Shown here one piece after another: positions 15,690 through 24,542 of a DNA stretch of 45,144 nucleotides. Location of the stretch: contig JAGOQI010000005.1 of the NCBI GenBank assembly GCA_017991515.1, positions 1 to 45,144 on the forward strand, written 5' to 3'. The position numbers and the translations under genes are program-made. Under the pieces are notes generated by a model that did no database searches, had not been told where the DNA came from, and saw nothing but the letters and a program-made list of their open reading frames with translations. This DNA comes from Minisyncoccota bacterium. Lineage in GTDB: Bacteria; Patescibacteriota; Minisyncoccia; Phycocordibacterales; UBA9973. Numbering within the stretch: position 1 is the first letter of the stretch; each line of letters starts with the position of its first letter.

Positions 15690-16262
15690 ATGCACACCAT
15701 ACATCACACCCGCGCATTCATTGTTAAAAGTGCTGACAGTGGGGAGGCAAATAAGATGATATGGCTCTTTACAGAAGAGTTTGGTTTGGTGGTGGCTAAG
15801 GTTCAAGGTATCAGGAAAGAAGGTTCTAAACTTCGTCCGCATTTGCTCGACTATACATTTATAGATGTAGACTTGGTCAAAGGCAGGGAAGTTTGGAGGC
15901 TTATTAGTGCCAAAGTAGACATAAATCCTTTTGTCGGAGAATATGATGAACTTCGTGCCCGCTCTTATATACGAGCTTTAGGTCTTGTATCTAGACTTTG
16001 TATAGAAGAAGGGGAAGAAATAGAGCTTTTCAAACATTTATACAAAGTTCTTCAAACTCTGAAAACTCCTTCAGTGAACAATCAATTTTTTGATGCGATA
16101 GTTTTGTGGAAAGTTTTAGTAATACTTGGCTATTTAGAAGTAGAAGAAGGCATGAAAGAATTGTTTGAAAAAGATCTTCTAGAGATAACAGATACACCAA
16201 AGAGTGCTTTGAAAGAGATTATCAAAGATGTGACAGATGCTATAAACAGAACACATCTATAA
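15690..16262 (+). CDS. recO: DNA repair protein RecO
   Basis: 190 residues. The N-terminal OB fold shows the RecO pattern: TRAFIVKSADSGEANKMIWLFTEEFGLV, then the AKGVRK-like VQGIRKEGSKLRPHLL. A helical C-terminal domain with LYKVLQTL and LVILGYLEV follows. It loads RecA on SSB-coated DNA together with RecR. It is shorter than the usual 230-250 residues and lacks the C-terminal Cys zinc cluster. The spacing to the HAD gene is four bases. A TAGACT box (15678-15683) ends six bases before the ATG, so a leaderless internal start is possible. Confidence 0.85.
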   Translation: MHTIHHTRAFIVKSADSGEANKMIWLFTEEFGLVVAKVQGIRKEGSKLRPHLLDYTFIDVDLVKGREVWRLISAKVDINPFVGEYDELRARSYIRALGLVSRLCIEEGEEIELFKHLYKVLQTLKTPSVNNQFFDAIVLWKVLVILGYLEVEEGMKELFEKDLLEITDTPKSALKEIIKDVTDAINRTHL

Positions 16263-16293
16263 TCTCCCTACCAGAATCAGTGGGGAGATTTAG
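16259..16293 (+). terminator. Terminator of the ileS-HAD-recO unit
   Basis: AATCTCCC and GGGGAGATT form the stem, overlapping the recO stop codon. The 3' T run is weak. Confidence 0.7.
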
Positions 16294-16322
16294 CATTTTG
16301 TAATGTTATACTATAAAAGTAT

Positions 16323-18224
16323 ATGTCTGAAGAAAAAATAGACCACATAGCACAGCTCCAACAAAAGCTTTATGCTCGTGACCCAGAAAGTGCTCCAAAG
16401 AGAAGCTTTGGTATTTTGCGACCACTTAAAAATAATGTTGATTCTACATGGGGAGATGATGAACTAAAGAAAAAGAAGTCTGCTCATAAAACTATAGTCT
16501 CAGGGTATAAAAGGCTTTTTGTTGTAGCTTTAGTGTTTTTTCTTTTAGCTCTTGGAGCAGCACTATTTTCTATTTATCGAGGCTCTATAACCTTATCTAG
16601 TAAAAATGTTGAAGTTACAATATTAGGAAATTCTTTTGTCTCTGGTGGAGAGGCACTGCCTATACAGATAGATATGGTTAATAAAAACTCGGTTGATTTA
16701 TTGGAAGCACAAATAACCTTGTCTTACCCTAAAGGCGCTGTAGATGTTACTGGTGGAGAATATGAAAGACTTAAAAAGCCTCTTGGAACAATATCTTCTG
16801 GTAAAACAAAAACAGAAGGATTTTCAGTAGTTCTTTTTGGAGAACAAGGTACTAGCCGGACAATAGTAGCGACTTTAGAATATAAACTTTCTGGATCTAA
16901 TACTGTTTTTGTAAAAGAGCAATCTTTTTCTGTAATGATAAATTCTTCTCCTGTTTCTTTAACTATAGATGCACCAACTGCTACCGCTTCAAATCAACCG
17001 TTTTCTATAACAATAAGAACTGTTTTTTCCGGAGACACTCTCTTGGATAATGCTATTTTGAAAGTAGAGTATCCAAATGGTTTTGTATTTTCTTCTAGTG
17101 TTCCTACACCAGAGAGTGGTACTGGAGTTTGGGCTCTTGGAGATTTGGTTAAAGGTACCGAAAGAACAATAGTGATAAAAGGTAAGTTAATTGGAGAAGA
17201 GCAAGATGAAAAATCTTTCAGAGTATTCGTAGGGTCTAGAGCTAGTCCGTCGGACTCTCGTATTTCAGTGTCTTACAATTCTTTATTACATAGAGTAATG
17301 ATTGCTCAACCTTTCATTTCAGGATTTATACAAATAGGTACACAAAATGCTTCTCAAGATGTTGTGGCATTACCAAACGGCTCTTCTGTTTCAGGAACAG
17401 TAAAATGGACTAACAATGCGCCTATCCGTATTACTAATCCAGTCTTTACTCTTGATTTAGATGGAGAAACTATTGATACATCTTCTATCAAGGCCAACAA
17501 CGCTGTTTATGATAGTTTGGAAAAAAGAATAATTTGGAGTAATGAAACTAGTTTTGACTTGAGTTCTATTGAGTCAGGAGCACAAGGAGAACTTCCTTTT
17601 AGTTTTGATATATTACCAGCCAAGGTAGGTACCGCAGGAGATATCCATTTATCATTATCTGTTTCAGGAACTTTCCCAGATAGAGATTTCTTTGAAGACT
17701 CTATTTCTGGAATAGATCAGAAAACTATTCGTTTTGCTTCAAGATTACAATTTGCTTCACAAGCTGTTTATTCTATCGGTCCGATAAAAAATACTGGACC
17801 ATTTCCTCCAAAAGTAGATAAAGAAACCACTTATACTTTGCAGTGGATTATGAAGCCATCTGAAAATGCTTTAAACAAAGCTGTCGCTAAAGCCGCACTA
17901 CCTCTAGGAGTAACTTGGACTGGTGTGATTTCTCCGCAATCTGAAATAGTTTCCTATGACTCAGAATCTAGGACTGTCTCTTGGAATATAGGAGTTATGC
18001 CTAGAGCGACTAGCGCACAGATTTCTAGGAGTGTATCTTTCCAGGTTAAAGCTAAACCAACCAGTGCACAGATTGGCTCTGAGATAAAGCTTCTAGGAGA
18101 AACCATTCTTGAAGCTTTCGATACTGTTGCCAATACTCCGCTTTCTATAAATAAACAAGAACTAACCAGTCGACTTAATACAGACCCAGCCTATTCCATA
18201 GGAGAGGAAAAAGTGTTACCATAG
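16323..18224 (+). CDS. Single-pass surface protein with Ig-like/DUF11-like domains
   Basis: 633 residues. A charged cytosolic head (1-62) is followed by one transmembrane helix (about 63-85: RLFVVALVFFLLALGAALFSIY). The rest is an extracellular part of about 540 residues built from beta-rich modules. Repeated cues are ATLEYKLSGSNTVFVKE-like strands, LDNAILKVEYPNGF, and 'W.ig.m....' endings (VSWNIGVMPRATSAQISRSVSF), as in DUF11/CARDB-type domains. No enzymatic motif is seen. A TATACT box (16307-16312) lies ten bases before the ATG. It ends six bases before glyS. Likely a cell-surface structural or adhesion protein. Confidence 0.68.
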   Translation: MSEEKIDHIAQLQQKLYARDPESAPKRSFGILRPLKNNVDSTWGDDELKKKKSAHKTIVSGYKRLFVVALVFFLLALGAALFSIYRGSITLSSKNVEVTILGNSFVSGGEALPIQIDMVNKNSVDLLEAQITLSYPKGAVDVTGGEYERLKKPLGTISSGKTKTEGFSVVLFGEQGTSRTIVATLEYKLSGSNTVFVKEQSFSVMINSSPVSLTIDAPTATASNQPFSITIRTVFSGDTLLDNAILKVEYPNGFVFSSSVPTPESGTGVWALGDLVKGTERTIVIKGKLIGEEQDEKSFRVFVGSRASPSDSRISVSYNSLLHRVMIAQPFISGFIQIGTQNASQDVVALPNGSSVSGTVKWTNNAPIRITNPVFTLDLDGETIDTSSIKANNAVYDSLEKRIIWSNETSFDLSSIESGAQGELPFSFDILPAKVGTAGDIHLSLSVSGTFPDRDFFEDSISGIDQKTIRFASRLQFASQAVYSIGPIKNTGPFPPKVDKETTYTLQWIMKPSENALNKAVAKAALPLGVTWTGVISPQSEIVSYDSESRTVSWNIGVMPRATSAQISRSVSFQVKAKPTSAQIGSEIKLLGETILEAFDTVANTPLSINKQELTSRLNTDPAYSIGEEKVLP

Positions 18225-18230
18225 CCCATA

Positions 18231-19562
18231 ATGACTCCCTCGATGGAACAAATAGTTAGTTTGTGTAAGCGCCGTGGTTTTATCTTCCAAGGTTCTGAGA
18301 TTTATGGTGGTTTGGCTGGGACTTTTGACTATGGTCCTCTTGGTGTGGCTCTTAAAAATAATATTAAAAATCTCTGGTGGAAACAGTTTGTTGAAAATCG
18401 TACAGATATGTATGGGGTAGACGCAGCTATTTTGATGAATCAAAAAGTATGGCAAGCCTCAGGACATGTGGGAGGATTTAGTGACCCACTTGTAGAGTGC
18501 TCAAATTGTAAAAGCCGTTTTCGAGAAGATCAAATAGATATCTCTAAATGCCCATCATGTAGTAAGGAGGGAACTTTTGGACAAGCTCGACAATTCAATA
18601 TGATGTTCAAAACAAATATTGGTGTTATTGAAAATGAGGATTCAATATCATATCTTCGTCCAGAGACTGCTCAAGGAATGTTTGTAAATTTCAAAAATAT
18701 TTTAGATACTTTTCATCCAAAACTTCCATTTGGTATGGCACAAATAGGGAAGGCATTTCGAAATGAAATAGCACCTAGAGATTTTATTTTTCGTGTTCGA
18801 GAATTTGAACAAATGGAAATAGAATATTTTGTAGACCCTCGAAATGAAAAGTTAGTAGATGAAACATTCGATGCTCTTTTTGACGAGCAAATGTCTTTTA
18901 TAAATAAACTTGGTCTCTCTAAAGACAAAATTCATAAAATAGAAGTCCCAGAAGGAGATAGAGCTCATTACTCAAAGAGAAGTGTTGATACTGAATACGA
19001 TTTTCCTTTTGGACAAAAAGAGCTTCTAGGGCTTGCCTATAGAACAGATTATGATTTGTCTGCTCATATAAAAGCAAGTGGTGCAGACCTTACTTATTTT
19101 GATGAAGAGGCCAAAGAAAGATTTGTTCCACATTGTATTGAGCCAACTTTTGGACTAGATAGACTCGTTTTAGCGGTACTCTCTGATGCTTATAAGACAG
19201 ATGGTGAAGGAGATGATGCGCGTGTATATCTATCTTTCCCAGTGTCTATTGCTCCTATAAAAGTTTGCGTTTCTCCTTTGGTGAAAAATAAAGAAGCTCT
19301 AGTTTCAAAAGCTCGTGAATTATTTGTAGATTTGAAAAAAAGTTTAGGAGCTGTAGTTTGGGATGACAACGGTAATGTAGGAAAAAGATACAGAAGACAA
19401 GATGAGATAGGTACACCATTTTGTGTTGTTGTAGACTTTGATACCTTAGGTGAGAATCCAGAGCTCCTCGATACTGTGACTGTTCGAGATAGAGATACAG
19501 GAAAGCAAGAAAGAATAGCAATAAAAGATTTAGAAAAATATATAGAAGAAAAGATAAAATAA
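18231..19562 (+). CDS. glyS: Glycyl-tRNA synthetase (class II, homodimeric type)
   Basis: 443 residues, matching the alpha2 GlyRS (also called glyQS). The start region GFIFQGSEIYGGLAGTFDYG is diagnostic. A zinc ribbon has two CxxC pairs (CSNC and CPSC, about 87-107). Motif 2 lies in AFRNEIAPRDFIFRVREFEQMEIEYF and motif 3 in GLDRLVLAVL. The C-terminal anticodon domain contains NVGKRYRRQDEIGTPFC. It charges tRNA-Gly, including the glycylation needed for all GGN codons. The gene follows the surface-protein gene by six bases. Confidence 0.95.
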   Translation: MTPSMEQIVSLCKRRGFIFQGSEIYGGLAGTFDYGPLGVALKNNIKNLWWKQFVENRTDMYGVDAAILMNQKVWQASGHVGGFSDPLVECSNCKSRFREDQIDISKCPSCSKEGTFGQARQFNMMFKTNIGVIENEDSISYLRPETAQGMFVNFKNILDTFHPKLPFGMAQIGKAFRNEIAPRDFIFRVREFEQMEIEYFVDPRNEKLVDETFDALFDEQMSFINKLGLSKDKIHKIEVPEGDRAHYSKRSVDTEYDFPFGQKELLGLAYRTDYDLSAHIKASGADLTYFDEEAKERFVPHCIEPTFGLDRLVLAVLSDAYKTDGEGDDARVYLSFPVSIAPIKVCVSPLVKNKEALVSKARELFVDLKKSLGAVVWDDNGNVGKRYRRQDEIGTPFCVVVDFDTLGENPELLDTVTVRDRDTGKQERIAIKDLEKYIEEKIK

Positions 19563-19565
19563 AAA

Positions 19566-19593
19566 AGTTCCTTGCTTTTATAAACAAGGAACC
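19566..19593. terminator. Terminator after glyS
   Basis: AGTTCCTTG and CAAGGAACCT pair around an A/T loop. The A and T runs on both sides would also serve the small minus-strand gene. Confidence 0.72.
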
Positions 19594-19601
19594 TATTTTC
19601 T

Positions 19602-19736
19602 TTATTTAAAATTTCGTTTTATAGGCAACCAAACAAATATTTGAATTATTAATAAAGTTATTATTAATCCCCAAAATATTATATTACCTATTGTAATAAA
19701 AAAATTACTTGCTAAAAGAACATTTATTAATTTCAT
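19602..19736 (-). CDS. Candidate 44-residue single-helix membrane protein
   Basis: A short minus-strand frame in an otherwise empty gap: MKLINVLL, then a hydrophobic stretch (about 9-37) and the basic end PIKRNFK. Support: a consensus TTGACA -35 (19794-19789) with TAAATA 18 bases on, an AT-rich leader and a shared terminator downstream. No family can be assigned to so short a protein. The alternative is a chance AT-rich frame. Confidence 0.42.
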   Translation of the reverse strand: MKLINVLLASNFFITIGNIIFWGLIITLLIIQIFVWLPIKRNFK

Positions 19737-19764
19737 AACGAATTATTTTAGTTATTTCCCTTTA

Positions 19765-19824
19765 TATTTACCCTATAAGCCCTATATTTGTCAATATTTT
19801 GAAAAAAATGCTAATATTACCAAT
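19765..19824. promoter_or_regulatory. Divergent promoters with overlapping -35 boxes
   Basis: On the plus strand TTGTCA (19788-19793) and the extended TGCTAATAT (TAATAT 19812-19817) end seven bases before the ATG at 19825. On the minus strand TTGACA occupies 19794-19789, so the two -35 boxes share five base pairs. Polymerases could not bind both at once. Confidence 0.5.
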
Positions 19825-20877
19825 ATGAATGACCATCGTCTTATCCGTGTTAGTACAGATACTTTTATTAGGGCAGCTCTTATTGGACTTGCGATTTATG
19901 GTTTTTTTCTTATTAGGGATATAGTTCTACTTATTTTAGGGGCTATAGTCATTGCGTCTTTTGTTGAGTCTGGTGTTAGGGCATTAAGAAGATTTAAAAT
20001 CAATAGACTTTTGGCTGTTCCAATCATTTATACAGTAGTCATAGTTATAATTTTTGCTGTATTTTATGCTTTTGTTCCTATTATATTTAGAGAACTCTCT
20101 GGGGTTATAAGTCTCATTTCAACATATCTTCCTTCTTCTTCAAATATAGATACTCAGTCTATAGAAGGTGCCACTGATTTTGTTAACAATATTTCTAAAA
20201 ATACTTCTATTCCAGACCTTTTATCAAATGTTAAAAGTATTGCCTCAAGCTTTTCACAAGGAGCAACATCTATCATAGGGAGTACTTTTGGTGGAGTAGT
20301 AAATCTTATCTTAGTTATAGTTATGTCTTTCTATTTATCTATACAAGAGAAAGGGATACAGACATTTTTGCGTATCATCACTCCTGCTAAGCACGAGCAA
20401 TATGTAATAGGTCTATGGGTTCGTACTCAGAGAAAAATAGGTCTTTGGTTCCAAGGTCAGCTTGTCCTTGGTGCGGCTATGGCAGCTCTTACTTTCGTCG
20501 GACTTTCTCTGATGGGTGTTCAATACGCTTTCTTGATAGCCATACTAACTGGTATTGCAGAACTTATTCCTTTTGGTGTTATATTTGCAGCTATTCCCGC
20601 TGTACTATTTGCTGTTATTGGCGGAGGAGTATTGCTCGGATTCAAAGTTCTTATCTTTTACATTATTATTCAACAATTAGAAAACTATGTCTTAGGCCCT
20701 GCTATTGTTAAAAGAGTTGTTGGTATACCACCACTTATTGTTTTAGTAGCATTTTTGATAGGTATAAATCTAGCAGGCTTCTGGGGAGCATTACTCGCTA
20801 TACCTGTAGCTGTGTTTGTTCTTGAATATTTAGGAGATGTTGAAAAGAGTAAATATGTAACTCTTACGGAAAAATAA
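19825..20877 (+). CDS. AI-2E/PerM-family membrane transporter
   Basis: 350 residues. The usual PerM topology is visible: two N-terminal helices (about 15-50), one after the basic RRFKINRLLAVP loop, a Ser-rich extracytosolic stretch (about 100-150), then five or more C-terminal helices. These include GQLVLGAAMAALTFVGL and IGINLAGFWGALLAIPVAVF, the family signature. Substrates of the family vary (autoinducer-2, Na+/H+, unknown). The promoter is leaderless (TAATAT, seven bases, ATG). metG starts three bases after its stop, so the two are likely co-transcribed. Confidence 0.88.
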   Translation: MNDHRLIRVSTDTFIRAALIGLAIYGFFLIRDIVLLILGAIVIASFVESGVRALRRFKINRLLAVPIIYTVVIVIIFAVFYAFVPIIFRELSGVISLISTYLPSSSNIDTQSIEGATDFVNNISKNTSIPDLLSNVKSIASSFSQGATSIIGSTFGGVVNLILVIVMSFYLSIQEKGIQTFLRIITPAKHEQYVIGLWVRTQRKIGLWFQGQLVLGAAMAALTFVGLSLMGVQYAFLIAILTGIAELIPFGVIFAAIPAVLFAVIGGGVLLGFKVLIFYIIIQQLENYVLGPAIVKRVVGIPPLIVLVAFLIGINLAGFWGALLAIPVAVFVLEYLGDVEKSKYVTLTEK

Positions 20878-20880
20878 TCT

Positions 20881-22344
20881 ATGAACAACAAATCATTTTA
20901 TATTACAACCACATTACCTTATGTGAACAATGATCCTCATGTGGGTTTTGCTATGGAGATTATTCGAGCTGATACTATAGCTAGAGCAAAAACTCTTCAA
21001 GGTTATGATGTATTTTTTAATACTGGAACAGACGAACATGGTCAAAAACTTTTAACAGATGCACAAAAATCAGGAAAAGATGTAAAAGAATATGTTGATT
21101 ATTATGCAGATAAATTTAAAGGACTTATAAATCTTTTAGGTATTTCTGAAAGTGTTAATTTTATCCGTACTACCGATCAACACCACGAAAGTGCTGCACA
21201 AGAACTTTGGAAAATAGTTGATAAAAATGGATATATTTATAAGAAAAATTACAAGGCAAAGTATTGTGTGGGTTGTGAACTTGAAAAAACAGACAGTGAA
21301 TTAAATGAAGATGGTAGATGTCCGGTACACCCAGACAGAGATATTGAATTGCGAGATGAGGAGAACTATTTTTTTGCTTTTTCAAAAGTAGCACCACTAC
21401 TCGAAAAGCTTTATAGCGAAAAACCTCTATTAGTAATACCAGAGTTTCGTTTTAATGAAATGAAAGCTTTTTTAAGTCGAGGACTTGAAGACTTTTCTAT
21501 ATCAAGGCTCAAATCCAAAATGTCTTGGGGAGTACCAGTTCCAGGAGACGAAGATCATGTTATGTATGTTTGGTTTGATGCTTTGACGAATTATATATCT
21601 ACACTTGGTTGGCCAGAAAACATAGAAAAATTTGAAAAGTATTGGATAAATGGAAATCCTACTCAATATTGTGGTAAAGATAATACTCGTCAACAATCTA
21701 TGATGTGGCAAGGAATGCTTTTGGCTGCAAATCTTCCAACAACAGAACATATAATAATAAACGGATTCATAAACTCTGGTGGTCAGAAAATGTCAAAATC
21801 TTTAGGTAATGTTATAAATCCTTATGATATTGTAGCTATTTTTGCAGGTGTAGCAGGAGATCTTTCTTCTGATGTACTTCGGTACTATTTATTGCGACAC
21901 ATGAATTCTTTTGAGGACTCTGATATGACTATGGAAAGTATCAATGAAGCTTATCAGTCAGGATTAGCCAACGGTATAGGTAACTTAACTTCTCGTATCA
22001 TGACACTTTCAGAAATTCATTGTGAAGGATTTGATGATTTGCCAAATGTGGAACATTCAAAAGAAATAAATAAAGCCATAGAAGAATTTGATTTACAAAA
22101 AGCTATGAATCAGATTTGGCAAAATATCGGGGATGTTGACCAAAAGATTCAGATAACAAAACCTTTCTCTGTCGTGAAAGAAGACAAAGATGCAGGTGCT
22201 GCTATCATAGACTCTCTTGTATCAGACCTTTATGGTATAGCTGTCTCTCTTGCACCGTTTATGCCGAAGACAAGCGAAAGAATTATCGAATGTATTCGAA
22301 GAAACAAAAAACCAGAGACACCTTTGTTTAATCGTTTAGGATAA
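20881..22344 (+). CDS. metG: Methionyl-tRNA synthetase
   Basis: 487 residues. Class I motifs: DPHVGFAME (HIGH equivalent, about 18-26), GTDEHGQK, a zinc knuckle with CVGCELEKTDSEL and C near 143, and KMSKS in NSGGQKMSKSLGNV. The helical anticodon domain follows. There is no C-terminal EMAP/Arc1p-like tRNA-binding domain, so it is the short form. It charges both initiator and elongator tRNA-Met. It lies three bases after the PerM gene and one base before tatD. Confidence 0.95.
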   Translation: MNNKSFYITTTLPYVNNDPHVGFAMEIIRADTIARAKTLQGYDVFFNTGTDEHGQKLLTDAQKSGKDVKEYVDYYADKFKGLINLLGISESVNFIRTTDQHHESAAQELWKIVDKNGYIYKKNYKAKYCVGCELEKTDSELNEDGRCPVHPDRDIELRDEENYFFAFSKVAPLLEKLYSEKPLLVIPEFRFNEMKAFLSRGLEDFSISRLKSKMSWGVPVPGDEDHVMYVWFDALTNYISTLGWPENIEKFEKYWINGNPTQYCGKDNTRQQSMMWQGMLLAANLPTTEHIIINGFINSGGQKMSKSLGNVINPYDIVAIFAGVAGDLSSDVLRYYLLRHMNSFEDSDMTMESINEAYQSGLANGIGNLTSRIMTLSEIHCEGFDDLPNVEHSKEINKAIEEFDLQKAMNQIWQNIGDVDQKIQITKPFSVVKEDKDAGAAIIDSLVSDLYGIAVSLAPFMPKTSERIIECIRRNKKPETPLFNRLG

Positions 22345-22345
22345 T

Positions 22346-23146
22346 ATGAAAATTATTGATACCCATTCACATTTCAACTTACATCAATTTGAACATGATT
22401 TAAAAGAGTCTATAGAGCGCATGGATTATGAAAATGTGGGGACTATTTGTGTAGGTATAGATTTGCCGACCAGTGATCATGCTATGCGACTTGCGCAAGA
22501 TCATGACAGTATCTGGGCTTGTGTTGGTCAGCACCCTACAGAGTGGAATAAGGATTTTGATGAAATAGAATTTCGAAAACTTTTGAGCGAACCAAGAGTT
22601 GTGGCAGTAGGAGAGTGTGGACTTGATTACTATCGCCTGCCTGCGCAGACAGGAGAAAAAGATAGAGTTGGAATAGAAAAACAAAAAGAATTATTTTTGA
22701 AACAAATCACTTTAGCTCATGAATTTGATTTACCTTTAATGCTCCACATCAGACCACAAGAGGGTACTATGGATGCTTATGAAGAAGCACTTGATATCTT
22801 GGAAGAGTACAAAAGTTCTTGGCCCCAGATGCGAGGAACAGCACACTTTTTTGTCGGCAATAAAAAAATAGCTCAGAGATTTTTAGACCTCGGATTTTAT
22901 ATTTCTTTTTCTGGAGTTATTACTTTTGTAAAAGAATATGAAGAAATAGTGTCTTTCGTACCGATAGACCGCATACTTCCTGAAACAGATGCACCATTTG
23001 CTACCCCTAGTCCACACAGAGGCAAGAGAAATCAACCTGAATATGTACTAGAGGTGGTAGAGAAAATTGCCGAAATAAAGGGTTTACCTTTTGAAGAAAC
23101 ACAAAAACAGCTTTTAGAAAATACCAAAAAACTCTTTAATATATAG
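22346..23146 (+). CDS. tatD: TatD-family metal-dependent deoxyribonuclease
   Basis: 266 residues. The TIM-barrel metal ligands are all visible: DTHSHFN (5-11), GECGLDYYR (Glu about 91), LMLHIR (His), TAHFFVG (His) and PETDAPFATP (Asp). TatD proteins are 3'-5' exonucleases linked to DNA repair. The metG-tatD order is common in bacteria. A short palindrome (22636-22653) adds LPAQTGE just after the GLDYYR motif, where other TatDs have a variable loop. Confidence 0.93.
   Translation: MKIIDTHSHFNLHQFEHDLKESIERMDYENVGTICVGIDLPTSDHAMRLAQDHDSIWACVGQHPTEWNKDFDEIEFRKLLSEPRVVAVGECGLDYYRLPAQTGEKDRVGIEKQKELFLKQITLAHEFDLPLMLHIRPQEGTMDAYEEALDILEEYKSSWPQMRGTAHFFVGNKKIAQRFLDLGFYISFSGVITFVKEYEEIVSFVPIDRILPETDAPFATPSPHRGKRNQPEYVLEVVEKIAEIKGLPFEETQKQLLENTKKLFNI
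22636..22653. repeat. CCTGCCTGC-type palindromic repeat inside tatD
   Basis: CCTGCCTGCGCAGACAGG is a one-mismatch palindrome, GC-rich against its surroundings, read in frame as LPAQTG. It shares its ends with the argS repeat at 7283. Confidence 0.65.
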
Positions 23147-23174
23147 GGTATTTTACAAAACAAGTCTTTTCATG

Positions 23175-23245
23175 TAGTATGTGCCCATAGCCCCCGTTCG
23201 TCCCTAAAGGGATGCATTGGTCCGAAGCGGGCTTTTTAGAAATAA
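23175..23245 (+). promoter_or_regulatory. S6:S18-type autoregulatory leader of rpsF
   Basis: After a TAGTAT -10 (23175-23180) the RNA AGCCC-CCG-UUCG pairs with CGAA-GC-GGGCU. This leaves CCG opposite GC in an internal loop, with an inner TCCC/GGGA hairpin. The known S6:S18 motif presents a CCG trinucleotide in just this way, imitating the 16S rRNA site of the S6-S18 dimer. The rpsF-ssb-rpsR order downstream fits feedback control. A T run follows the stem. Confidence 0.65.
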
Positions 23246-23277
23246 CAACCGTTGAAAGCTCAACTTTCAACAATAAT

Positions 23278-23772
23278 ATGTCAGAAACAAATACAAGACT
23301 GTATGAACTTGGTTTTATCCTGGTTCCTACAACACCAGAAACAGAAGTTTCTCAAAAAGTAGAAGTTCTTAAAACATCTATTAAAAATGTGGAAGGAAGT
23401 GTTTCTTCAGAAGGTAACCCTGAGTACATTGACCTTGCTTATCCTATGGATAAAACTATAGGTAGTAAAAAGAGCATTTATTCACAAGGATACTTTGGAT
23501 GGCTCAAGTTTGATGCTGATCCAAGTGCACTTGAAGCTCTTAAAAAATCTCTTGATGCAAACGAAGAATTGGTTCGATATTTACTTATCAAAACAGATGC
23601 AGCTAATACTATCACTTTCAAAAAGCCAAAAGTAGAGGCAAAGAGAGACACAGATATTATAGACGAGTCAGAACTTTTGGAAGGTGAAGAGATGGAAGAA
23701 GATTCTCTAGACCATGAAAAATTACCTGATTTGGCTGATGATGAAAAGGTGGAAACAGAGGAAGCAGAATAA
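23278..23772 (+). CDS. rpsF: 30S ribosomal protein bS6
   Basis: 164 residues from the ATG at 23278; an earlier in-frame ATG at 23212 lies inside the structured leader and is rejected. The S6 ferredoxin-like fold is at about 7-105: RLYELGFILVPTTP, YPMDKTIGSKKSIYSQGYFGWLKFDA, and LVRYLLIKTD. A long acidic tail (about 120-164) extends beyond the usual 95-135 residues. It binds S18 and 16S rRNA in the platform. First gene of the rpsF-ssb-rpsR unit. Confidence 0.93.
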   Translation: MSETNTRLYELGFILVPTTPETEVSQKVEVLKTSIKNVEGSVSSEGNPEYIDLAYPMDKTIGSKKSIYSQGYFGWLKFDADPSALEALKKSLDANEELVRYLLIKTDAANTITFKKPKVEAKRDTDIIDESELLEGEEMEEDSLDHEKLPDLADDEKVETEEAE

Positions 23773-23821
23773 TATCTCTACCGTGTTATACTCCTAATTA
23801 TAGGCTTAACCTTACAAAATT

Positions 23822-24283
23822 ATGTATCTAAACAAAGTATTTCTTATTGGAAACCTAACTCGAGATCCTGAGCTCAAAGCTCTTCCTACTGGCACAAAAG
23901 TGGCGTCTATTGGAATTGCTACAAATCGTACATGGAAAGATGCTCAAGGAGCAAAGAAAGAGAGTGTTGAATTTCACAATGTTGTAGCTTTTGCTCGACA
24001 AGCTGAAGTTTTGGCTCAGTACTGTAAAAAGGGAAGTTCTCTATATATCGAAGGTAGAATTCAAACAAGAAGTTGGGATGCTACTGATGGTACAAAAAAG
24101 TATCGTACAGAAATAGTTCTTGAGAATTTCCAATTTGGTCCTAAGGGCGGAGGAACAGGAACAGGTGCTCCTATGACAGGTCCTCACTCTGATGCTGAAG
24201 CTCCACAAGCAAATGCAAAACCAGACTTAGACACTATTGAATACCCAGAAGAAGAAATAAATTTAGAAGATATACCATTTTAA
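23822..24283 (+). CDS. ssb: Single-stranded DNA-binding protein
   Basis: 153 residues. An OB fold starts with NKVFLIGNLTRDPELKALP (4-22) and includes VEFHNVVAF and LYIEGRIQTRSW. A Gly/Pro-rich linker (about 117-140) leads to the acidic tip EEINLEDIPF, the docking site for RecO and other partners. It coats ssDNA during replication and repair. It sits between rpsF and rpsR as in most bacteria. Confidence 0.95.
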   Translation: MYLNKVFLIGNLTRDPELKALPTGTKVASIGIATNRTWKDAQGAKKESVEFHNVVAFARQAEVLAQYCKKGSSLYIEGRIQTRSWDATDGTKKYRTEIVLENFQFGPKGGGTGTGAPMTGPHSDAEAPQANAKPDLDTIEYPEEEINLEDIPF

Positions 24284-24289
24284 AAAAAT

Positions 24290-24490
24290 ATGAAACAAGA
24301 TTACTTTAACGCAAATAGTATCAACCATATCGACTACAAAGATGTCGATAGTTTGAAGAAATTCTTAAACCCAAACGCACGAATTAACTCTCGTAAGCGA
24401 ACAGGTCTTACTGCTAAAAACCAACGATCACTCGCTGAAGCAGTAAAGAGAGCTCGCTTCATGGGACTACTTCCATTCGTAGCTAACTAA
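24290..24490 (+). CDS. rpsR: 30S ribosomal protein bS18
   Basis: 66 residues, normal for S18. The core reads [19 protein letters not shown], then the [22 protein letters not shown] block and GLLPF. It binds 16S rRNA with S6. It starts seven bases after the ssb stop and closes the unit at a terminator. The N-terminus lacks the Cys cluster of many S18 proteins (a zinc-independent form). Confidence 0.96.
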   Translation: MKQDYFNANSINHIDYKDVDSLKKFLNPNARINSRKRTGLTAKNQRSLAEAVKRARFMGLLPFVAN

Positions 24491-24496
24491 TAAATC

Positions 24497-24522
24497 AAAA
24501 ACCACCCAACAGGGTGGTTTTT
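24497..24522 (+). terminator. Terminator of rpsF-ssb-rpsR
   Basis: AAAAACCACCC and GGGTGGTTTTT, loop AACA: a textbook intrinsic terminator. Confidence 0.9.
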
Positions 24523-24542
24523 GCTATTTTAGGTTGCTGTGG

